Source of the DNA: Leclercia sp. UBA7405
Lineage (GTDB): Bacteria > Pseudomonadota > Gammaproteobacteria > Enterobacterales > Enterobacteriaceae
Reading direction: 5' to 3'
Length of the DNA stretch: 18,963 nucleotides
Assembly: GCA_002469605.1 (NCBI GenBank)
Contig: DKMV01000379.1
Span: 462-19,424 of the forward strand
In this document: positions 13,630-18,963 of the stretch, one piece after another
Layout of the letters: each line of letters starts with the position of its first letter
How positions within the stretch are numbered: position 1 is the first letter of the stretch
Made by a program: the position numbers and the translations under genes
The notes under the pieces: generated by a model
The model's input: only the letters and a program-made list of their open reading frames with translations
Database searches by the model: none
What the model was told of the DNA's origin: nothing

Positions 13630-14751
13630 ATGTCGCTGAAATTAATCAGAACTCCTCTTTCGCTTGTGCTTGCAGCTTGTCTGGTGACGGCATTTTCCGC
13701 CCGGGCAGATATTGTGATCGGGGTGGCGGGGCCATTTACCGGGCCGAACGCCACCTACGGCGATCAGTACTGGCATGGCGCCACGCAGGCCGCCGACGAT
13801 ATTAACGCCGCGGGCGGCATTAACGGCGAGAAGATCAAGCTGGTGCAGGGTGACGACGCTTGCGAGCCAAAGCAGGCGGTCTCGGTCGCCAACCGGCTGG
13901 TCGATCAGGATAAAGTCAAAGCCGTGGTCGGCCACTTCTGCTCCTCTTCCACCATGCCGGCCTCGGAGGTGTATGCCGATGCCGGCATTCTCTCTATCAC
14001 CCCGGGCTCAACCAACCCGCAAATCACCGAACGCGGCATGAGCGATATGTTCCGCATGTGCGGCCGCGATGACCAGCAGGGCCAGATCGCCAGCGATTTT
14101 ATTATCGATAAGCTTAAAGCGAAGCGCGTGGTCATCATTCACGATAAAGACACCTACGGCCAGGGGCTGGCGGATGCCACCAAAGCCGCGCTGGCGAAAC
14201 GCGGCGTGCAGGATGTGATGTATGAGGGGCTGTCGCGCGGGGAAAAAGACTTTAACGCGCTGGTAACCAAGATCGGCGCCCAGAAGCCGGACGTGGTCTT
14301 CTTCGGCGGCTGCCACCCGGAGGCCGGGCCGCTGGTCCGCCAGATGCGTGAGCAGGGGGTGCAGGCCAAATTCTTCTCCGGCGACTGCATCGTCAACGAA
14401 GAGATGGTCACCGCCGCCGGTGGCGCACAGTACACCAACGGCATTTACATGACCTTTGGTAAAGATCCGCGCCTGATCCCGGAGGGCAAAGCGGTTATCG
14501 AAAAATTCCGCACCGCTAAATTTGAACCTGAAGGCTACACCCTGTACGCCTACGCCTCCATTCAGGCCATTGCGGCGGCGTTTAAAGCGACCGGCGGCAC
14601 CGACTCCACCAAAGCCAGCGCCTGGCTGAAGGCCAACCCGGTAGAGACGGTGATGGGTAAAAAAGCATGGGATGAGAAAGGTGACCTGAAGGTTTCGGAC
14701 TACGTGGTCTATCAGTGGGATGACAAGGGCAAATATCAGGAAGTGCAGTAA
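13630..14751 (+). CDS. Branched-chain amino acid-type ABC transporter substrate-binding protein (LivJ/LivK-like)
   Basis: Periplasmic receptor of a HAAT-family importer, 373 residues. A Sec signal peptide covers about residues 1-26 with cleavage after ARA before DIVIGVAGP. The mature protein follows E. coli LivJ closely: GPFTGPNATYGDQY, DDACEPKQAVSVANRLV with the conserved cysteine, GHFCSSSTMPAS, ITPGSTNP, IIHDKDTYGQGLA, GEKDFNALVTKI, and WDEKGDLK near the C-terminus. LivJ-type proteins bind leucine, isoleucine and valine, but related receptors bind other amino acids, amides or urea, so the ligand is not fixed. The ATG has GATAAGGTAAATAAT upstream. It is first in a five-gene operon and separated from the permease genes by a stem-loop. 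Confidence 0.9.
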   Translation: MSLKLIRTPLSLVLAACLVTAFSARADIVIGVAGPFTGPNATYGDQYWHGATQAADDINAAGGINGEKIKLVQGDDACEPKQAVSVANRLVDQDKVKAVVGHFCSSSTMPASEVYADAGILSITPGSTNPQITERGMSDMFRMCGRDDQQGQIASDFIIDKLKAKRVVIIHDKDTYGQGLADATKAALAKRGVQDVMYEGLSRGEKDFNALVTKIGAQKPDVVFFGGCHPEAGPLVRQMREQGVQAKFFSGDCIVNEEMVTAAGGAQYTNGIYMTFGKDPRLIPEGKAVIEKFRTAKFEPEGYTLYAYASIQAIAAAFKATGGTDSTKASAWLKANPVETVMGKKAWDEKGDLKVSDYVVYQWDDKGKYQEVQ

Positions 14752-14771
14752 CGGGACGGCGTCATGCTCAA

Positions 14772-14795
14772 CGCCGGCAGCCTCTTCTGCCGGCG
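14772..14795 (+). repeat. Stem-loop between the binding-protein and LivH-like genes
   Basis: CGCCGGCAG and CTGCCGGCG pair perfectly over 9 bp with a 6-nt loop, 20 bp after the binding-protein stop. No T-run follows. A position between the receptor gene and the membrane genes suggests it sets the excess of receptor over transporter by stabilising the upstream message or limiting read-through. Confidence 0.6.
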
Positions 14796-14844
14796 CGATA
14801 TAACCACAGGGTCGCCGCAGCGCGGCCCATAACCCGAGCGCGCA

Positions 14845-15762
14845 ATGATGAGCACATTCTTTTTGCAACAACTTATCAATGGCTTAACCCTGGGCTCCGT
14901 CTACGGTCTGATCGCCATCGGCTACACCATGGTTTACGGCATTATCGGCATGATTAACTTCGCCCACGGCGAGGTCTATATGATCTCCGCCTACCTGTGC
15001 GCCATCGGCCTGGCGCTTCTCTCCTTCTTCGGCCTGGAGTCATTCCCTTTACTGATCCTCGGCACCCTGATCTTTACCATCGCCATAACCGGGGTCTACG
15101 GCTGGACCATCGAACGGATCGCCTATAAACCGCTACGTAACTCGACCCGTCTGGCGCCGCTGATCTCGGCCATCGGGATGTCGCTCATCCTGCAAAACTA
15201 CGCACAGATCGCTCAGGGGCCCCGCCAGCAGGGGGTACCGACCATGCTCGACGGGGTGTTACGTCTGCATATTGGCGAGGGTTTTGTCCAGATTACCTAC
15301 ACCAAGGTCTTTATTCTGCTGGCTTCCTTCGCGGGGATGGCGTTGCTCACCTGGATAATCAGCAGTACCCGGCTGGGGCGCATGTGTCGGGCGGTGCAGC
15401 AGGACCGCAGAATGGCGTCGATACTGGGCATCAACACCGACCGCATTATCTCGCTGGTGTTTGTGATCGGCGCGGCGATGCCCGGGCTGGCGGGGGTATT
15501 GATCACCATGAATTATGGCACCTTTGATTTCTATGCCGGGTTCATCATCGGCATTAAGGCCTTCACCGCCGCGGTGCTGGGGGGGATCGGCTCTCTGCCC
15601 GGTGCCATGCTGGGCGGGCTGATCCTCGGCATTGCCGAAGCGCAGTTCTCCGGCATGGTGAACTCGGATTATAAAGATGTGTTCTCGTTTGGATTGCTGG
15701 TGGTGATCCTGATTTTCCGTCCTCAGGGACTGCTTGGCCGCCCGGTTGTGGCCAAGGTGTGA
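14845..15762 (+). CDS. ABC transporter permease, LivH-like
   Basis: Inner-membrane permease of 305 residues (E. coli LivH is 308), BPD_transp_2 family. It carries the LivH hallmark run IAIGYTMVYGIIGMINFAHGEVYM near residues 22-45, then YGWTIERIAYKPLR, SAIGMSLILQNY, LGINTDRIISLVFVIGAAM, KAFTAAVLGGIGSLPGAMLGG and a final LLGRPVVAKV. Two adjacent ATGs open the frame; the second, at 14848, gives MSTFFLQQL, which aligns best with LivH and may be the true start. The ribosome site is weak (CGAGCGCGCA). It forms a heterodimer with the LivM-like protein encoded next. Confidence 0.92.
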   Translation: MMSTFFLQQLINGLTLGSVYGLIAIGYTMVYGIIGMINFAHGEVYMISAYLCAIGLALLSFFGLESFPLLILGTLIFTIAITGVYGWTIERIAYKPLRNSTRLAPLISAIGMSLILQNYAQIAQGPRQQGVPTMLDGVLRLHIGEGFVQITYTKVFILLASFAGMALLTWIISSTRLGRMCRAVQQDRRMASILGINTDRIISLVFVIGAAMPGLAGVLITMNYGTFDFYAGFIIGIKAFTAAVLGGIGSLPGAMLGGLILGIAEAQFSGMVNSDYKDVFSFGLLVVILIFRPQGLLGRPVVAKV

Positions 15763-15769
15763 GAGGTAA

Positions 15770-17059
15770 ATGATGACATCGCAAACCACCCATGAGCACT
15801 TTTCCCTGAAGCGCTGCCTGCTGGACGCCATTTTTGCCGGTCTGGTAGCCCTGATTATTTTTGGCCCCGTTGTCGGCGTGGTGCTGGACGGCTACAGCTT
15901 TAACTTTGAAGGGCGGCGGCTGGCATGGATCATCGCCATCGTGATGCTGGGCCGCTTTATCCTCAGCGCCTTTTTGATGACCCGCGTCGGCGGGCGCATC
16001 TTATCCCGTTTCGAAGCGGACAGCGCCGGGGTCTATGTGCGTCCGGTGGAGTATAAAAGCCGCCTGCGCTGGATCATTCCGCTGATGCTGGCTCTCGCCC
16101 TCCTCTTTCCGTTTGTCGCCACCAAGTATCTGCTGACGGTGGCGATCCTGGGGCTTATCTACGTGCTGCTGGGGCTGGGGCTGAATATCGTGGTAGGGCT
16201 GGCTGGCCTGCTGGACCTGGGCTACGTGGCGTTTTACGCCATTGGCGCTTACGGACTGGCGCTGGGGTATCAGTACCTCGGGCTGGGATTCTGGTCCATG
16301 CTGCCGCTGGCGGCCCTGATGGCGGCGGCGGCCGGCGCGCTGCTGGGCTTCCCGGTGTTGCGCATGCATGGCGACTATCTGGCGATAGTGACGCTCGGCT
16401 TCGGGGAGATTATTCGTCTGGTGCTTAATAACTGGCTCACCTTTACCGGCGGCCCGAACGGCGTCTCCGCCCCGCCCCCTACCCTGTTCGGCCTGGAGTT
16501 TGGACGGCGGGCAAAGGATGGCGGCGTCCCTTTCCATGAGTTTTTCCATCTCACCTATAACCCCAACCTGAAGTTTATTTTTATCTATGCGGTTCTGCTG
16601 CTGGTGGTGATGGTCGTCCTTTATATCAAGCATCGTCTGACGCGGATGCCCATCGGCCGGGCCTGGGAGGCGTTGCGCGAAGATGAGATCGCCTGTCGCT
16701 CGCTGGGGCTGAACCACGTGCTGGTGAAGTTATCAGCCTTTACCCTCGGCGCCTCTACCGCCGGTATCGCCGGAGTCTTTTTCGCCACTTACCAGGGTTT
16801 CGTTAACCCGACTTCGTTCACCTTTTTTGAATCGGCGCTGATCCTCGCCATCGTGGTGCTGGGCGGGATGGGCTCTACCCTTGGCGTGGTGCTGGCCGCT
16901 TTTGTGCTTACCGTAACCCCCGAGCTGCTGCGCAGCTTTGCCGAATACCGGGTACTGCTGTTTGGGGTGCTGATGGTAGTGATGATGATCTGGCGCCCGC
17001 GCGGCCTGATCCGTATCAACCGCAGCGGCTTTGCCGTGCGTAAGGGCGTGGCGCCATGA
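15770..17059 (+). CDS. ABC transporter permease, LivM-like
   Basis: Inner-membrane permease of 429 residues, close to the 425 of E. coli LivM, including the long N-terminal part ahead of the conserved permease core. Core motifs include LGLGLNIVVGLAGLLDLGYVAFYAIGAY, FPVLRMHGDYLAIVTLGFGEIIRLV, a later cytosolic coupling segment GRAWEALREDEIACRSLGLN, and AGIAGVFFATYQGFVNPTSF with LGGMGSTLG. The gene starts 7 bp after the livH-like stop; AGAGGTAA precedes two adjacent ATGs, of which the second (15773) has the better spacing. Its TGA overlaps the ATG of the next gene by 4 bp (ATGA), so translation is likely coupled. Confidence 0.92.
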   Translation: MMTSQTTHEHFSLKRCLLDAIFAGLVALIIFGPVVGVVLDGYSFNFEGRRLAWIIAIVMLGRFILSAFLMTRVGGRILSRFEADSAGVYVRPVEYKSRLRWIIPLMLALALLFPFVATKYLLTVAILGLIYVLLGLGLNIVVGLAGLLDLGYVAFYAIGAYGLALGYQYLGLGFWSMLPLAALMAAAAGALLGFPVLRMHGDYLAIVTLGFGEIIRLVLNNWLTFTGGPNGVSAPPPTLFGLEFGRRAKDGGVPFHEFFHLTYNPNLKFIFIYAVLLLVVMVVLYIKHRLTRMPIGRAWEALREDEIACRSLGLNHVLVKLSAFTLGASTAGIAGVFFATYQGFVNPTSFTFFESALILAIVVLGGMGSTLGVVLAAFVLTVTPELLRSFAEYRVLLFGVLMVVMMIWRPRGLIRINRSGFAVRKGVAP

Positions 17060-17931
17060 ACGAAAACATCTTAACCGTTGAGCATCTGATGATGCACTTC
17101 GGCGGCATCAAAGCCCTGAACGACGTGAATCTCGCGGTGCAGCGCGGCTCGGTGACGGCCCTTATCGGCCCCAACGGCGCCGGTAAAACCACGGTGTTCA
17201 ACTGCCTGACCGGTTTTTATAAGGCCTCCGGCGGCACCATTCTGCTCAATACCCGCAGCAAATCCACCAACGTTATTCAGATCCTCGGGCAAAAATTCCA
17301 GCCGGGCGACTGGATCAATCCGGCGCAGCTGGGGCTACGCCTCTTTTATAAGATGTTTGGCGGCACCCACCTGGTCAACCGGGCCGGACTGGCGCGCACC
17401 TTCCAGAATATCCGCCTGTTCCGGGAGATGTCGGTGGTGGAGAACCTGCTGGTGGCGCAGCACATGCGCGTGAATCGAAATCTGCTGGCGGGCGTGCTTA
17501 ACACCCCGGCTTATCGCCGGGCAGAGAGCCAGGCGCTGGATCGCGCCTTTTACTGGCTGGAGGTGATGGATCTGCTGGAGTGCGCCAACCGGCTGGCCGG
17601 AGAGATCTCCTACGGACAGCAGCGGCGTCTGGAGATCGCCCGCGCCATGTGTACCGGGCCGGAGCTGATCTGCCTGGATGAGCCCGCCGCCGGGCTGAAC
17701 CCGGTGGAAACCCGCACTCTGAGTAAGATCATCCGCTACCTGCGCGATCGTCATGAAATCACGGTACTGCTTATTGAGCACGATATGGGGATGGTGATGG
17801 AGATTTCGGACCATATCGTGGTGCTCGACCACGGTGATGTGATCGCCCAGGGGAAACCGGAGCAGATCCAGCACGATGAGAAAGTGATTGCCGCCTATCT
17901 GGGCACCGACGAACAGGAGGTAAGCCTGTGA
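17056..17931 (+). CDS. ABC transporter ATP-binding protein, LivG-like
   Basis: Cytoplasmic ATPase of 291 residues, about 36 longer than E. coli LivG. Motifs in order are Walker A GPNGAGKTT (38-46), Q-loop Gln117 in RTFQNIRLF, signature SYGQQ (185-189), Walker B ICLDEP (205-210) with catalytic Glu209, D-loop AAGLNP and switch His242. The extra length lies between TILL (61-64) and the Q-loop, where LivG has a short linker; here about 50 residues include NVIQILGQKF and LGLRLFYKMF. The rest, including PEQIQHDEKVIAAYLG at the end, is standard LivG. It overlaps livM-like by 4 bp upstream and livF-like by 4 bp (GTGA) downstream. Confidence 0.92.
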   Translation: MNENILTVEHLMMHFGGIKALNDVNLAVQRGSVTALIGPNGAGKTTVFNCLTGFYKASGGTILLNTRSKSTNVIQILGQKFQPGDWINPAQLGLRLFYKMFGGTHLVNRAGLARTFQNIRLFREMSVVENLLVAQHMRVNRNLLAGVLNTPAYRRAESQALDRAFYWLEVMDLLECANRLAGEISYGQQRRLEIARAMCTGPELICLDEPAAGLNPVETRTLSKIIRYLRDRHEITVLLIEHDMGMVMEISDHIVVLDHGDVIAQGKPEQIQHDEKVIAAYLGTDEQEVSL

Positions 17932-18644
17932 GCCTGCCGATGCTGGAATTTCGCGAAGTGGATGTTTTTTATGGCGTGATCCAGGCGCTGAAACAGGTCT
18001 CGCTGGAGGTGAACGAAGGTGAGACCGTGGCGCTGATTGGCGCTAACGGCGCCGGAAAATCGACGCTGTTAATGTCTATCTTCGGCCAGCCACGCATTCG
18101 CAGCGGGCAGATCCTCTTCTGCGGCGGCGATATCAGCCATAAATCGACCCACTACGTGGCCTCAAACGGGATCGCCCAGGCTCCGGAAGGGCGGCGGATA
18201 TTTCCCGATATGACCGTTGAGGAGAATCTGCTGATGGGCACCATCCCGGTGGGCAATCAGTATGCCGCCCAGGATCTCCAGAGCATGTATGACCTTTTCC
18301 CGCGCTTAAAAGAGCGCCGCAAACAGCGGGCGATGACCATGTCCGGCGGTGAACAGCAGATGCTGGCGATTGCCCGCGCGCTGATGAGCCGGCCAAAGTT
18401 GCTGCTGCTGGATGAGCCCAGCCTCGGCCTGGCGCCTATTGTAGTGAAGCAGATCTTCCAGACGCTGCGCGAGCTGGCCCGCAACGGCATGACCATCTTC
18501 CTCGTAGAGCAGAATGCCCATCATGCCCTCTCGTTATCCGATCGCGGCTACGTGATGGCCAACGGGCAAATCCGCCTTAGCGGCAGCGGCGAGGAGCTGC
18601 TGGACAACCAGGAGGTGAGGAAGGCGTATCTGGGCGGGGGGTGA
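17928..18644 (+). CDS. ABC transporter ATP-binding protein, LivF-like
   Basis: Cytoplasmic ATPase of 238 residues (E. coli LivF is 237) that should pair with the LivG-like subunit. Motifs are Walker A GANGAGKST (38-46), Q-loop Gln84 in GIAQAPEGRRIFPDMTVEEN, signature SGGEQQ (139-144), Walker B LLLLDEP, SLGLAP and switch region LVEQNAHHAL, typical of LivF. The start is a GTG that overlaps the previous stop as GTGA and has AGGAGGTAAGCCT upstream, a near-perfect ribosome site; an internal ATG at 17940 is less well placed. It is the last gene of the operon, ending 76 bp from the 3' end of the oppositely oriented tRNA-Leu gene. Confidence 0.93.
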   Translation: MSLPMLEFREVDVFYGVIQALKQVSLEVNEGETVALIGANGAGKSTLLMSIFGQPRIRSGQILFCGGDISHKSTHYVASNGIAQAPEGRRIFPDMTVEENLLMGTIPVGNQYAAQDLQSMYDLFPRLKERRKQRAMTMSGGEQQMLAIARALMSRPKLLLLDEPSLGLAPIVVKQIFQTLRELARNGMTIFLVEQNAHHALSLSDRGYVMANGQIRLSGSGEELLDNQEVRKAYLGGG

Positions 18645-18679
18645 TCGACAAAAACAAAAAAACCACCCGGAGGTGGTTT
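18645..18679 (-). terminator. Terminator of the tRNA operon, also the only hairpin after the liv-like operon
   Basis: AAACCACC and GGTGGTTT form an 8-bp stem with a CGGA loop. On the minus strand it is followed by T7-G-T5, a strong terminator for the tRNA transcript. On the plus strand only TTT-C follows, so it would end the liv-like operon less efficiently. Confidence 0.85.
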
Positions 18680-18719
18680 CACGACACTGCTTATTGCTTT
18701 GATTATTCTTTGTTTCCCA

Positions 18720-18806
18720 TGGTAGCCGGAGTGGGACTTGAACCCACACAGCGCGAACGCCGAGGGATTTTAAATCCCTTGTGTCTACCGATTCCACCAT
18801 CCGGCC
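18720..18806 (-). tRNA. leuZ: tRNA-Leu (anticodon UAA)
   Basis: An 87-nt class II tRNA with encoded CCA. The acceptor stem GGCCGGA/TCCGGCT includes a G1-U72 pair, as in E. coli leuZ. The anticodon arm is AGGGATTTAAAATCCCT with loop anticodon TAA, the long variable arm is CGGCGTTCGCGCTG, and the T arm contains GGTTCAAGTCC. It lies 12 bp from tRNA-Cys, as in the E. coli glyW-cysT-leuZ cluster. Confidence 0.97.
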
Positions 18807-18818
18807 GCGGGAAGAAAG

Positions 18819-18892
18819 TGGAGGCGCGTTCCGGAGTCGAACCGGACTAGACGGATTTGCAATCCGCTACATAACCGCTTTGCTAACGCGCC
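18819..18892 (-). tRNA. cysT: tRNA-Cys (anticodon GCA)
   Basis: A 74-nt tRNA with encoded CCA, differing from E. coli cysT at about one base as I recall it. Acceptor stem GGCGCGT/ACGCGCC, anticodon arm GCGGATTGCAAATCCGT, T arm CCGGTTCGACTCCGG. It is the middle gene of the tRNA cluster. Confidence 0.97.
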
Positions 18893-18943
18893 TTAAAACT
18901 GTTGTCTTGCGACTGACACCCGCAGAAGCGCATGTCTTTAATC

Positions 18944-18963
18944 TGGAGCGGGAAACGAGACTC
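18944..18963 (-). tRNA. glyW: tRNA-Gly, partial 3' end
   Basis: The last 20 bases, read on the minus strand, are GAGTCTCGTTTCCCGCTCCA, the T-arm end, acceptor strand and CCA of a glycine tRNA. This matches the 3' end of E. coli glyW, expected 51 bp upstream of tRNA-Cys. The remainder lies beyond the right edge. Confidence 0.9.

Noticed and set aside
13326..13805. 159-codon plus-strand frame upstream of and overlapping the liv-like binding protein
   Set aside because: It crosses the promoter region and runs into the binding-protein gene in another frame; no family resemblance.
16001..16717. Long frame antisense to the LivM-like gene
   Set aside because: Shadow of a strongly supported coding frame; no homology or ribosome site.
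1..18963. CRISPR array, prophage, insertion sequence or toxin-antitoxin module
   Set aside because: No regularly spaced repeats, transposase, integrase or toxin-like pair was found on either strand.

Overview
The window comes from an enterobacterial chromosome. Its backbone follows the gene order I recall for Escherichia coli K-12: araFGH, ftnB, yecJ, azuC, yecR, ftnA, tyrP, yecA, then tRNA-Leu, tRNA-Cys and tRNA-Gly. Protein divergence from E. coli and several extra genes point to another genus of Enterobacteriaceae (Enterobacter, Lelliottia, Leclercia or Klebsiella type). The genus cannot be fixed from sequence alone. I see no phage, transposase, integrase or CRISPR array.

Layout. Positions 1-3057 (minus strand) hold the high-affinity L-arabinose ABC transporter operon: araF, araG and the 5' part of araH, which runs off the left edge. 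A DJ-1/PfpI family gene follows at 3372-3929 (minus). Then come the ferritin-like ftnB (plus), a DcuA/DcuB-type C4-dicarboxylate carrier (plus), yecJ (minus) and the dual-function azuCR RNA encoding the 27-residue AzuC (minus). A DHA2-type MFS transporter (plus) and an RpiB/LacA/LacB-like isomerase (minus) converge on a shared terminator near 8630. Next are the yecR lipoprotein and ftnA ferritin (plus), an unrecognised small protein with a CxxCxxC tail (minus), tyrP (plus) and yecA (minus).

The right end, 13630-18644, is a five-gene branched-chain amino acid type (Liv/HAAT) ABC transporter: binding protein, two permeases and two ATPases, the last three genes joined by 4-bp overlaps or nearly so. 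It lies between yecA and the tRNA-Leu(UAA)/tRNA-Cys/tRNA-Gly cluster (minus), whose terminator separates the convergent units.

Relative to the recalled K-12 order, the extra modules are the DJ-1 gene, the Dcu carrier, the MFS/RpiB-like pair, the small protein where yecH would be, and the liv-like operon. The best regulatory leads are two. One is a pair of CRP-like sites forming an 11-bp inverted repeat between azuCR and the MFS gene. The other is a sigma-54-type promoter with a 17-bp palindrome at its expected start site and an NtrC-like half site upstream, in front of the liv-like operon. I found no clearly new defence or mobile system; the most open items are the unrecognised small protein and the unusual RpiB-like enzyme.
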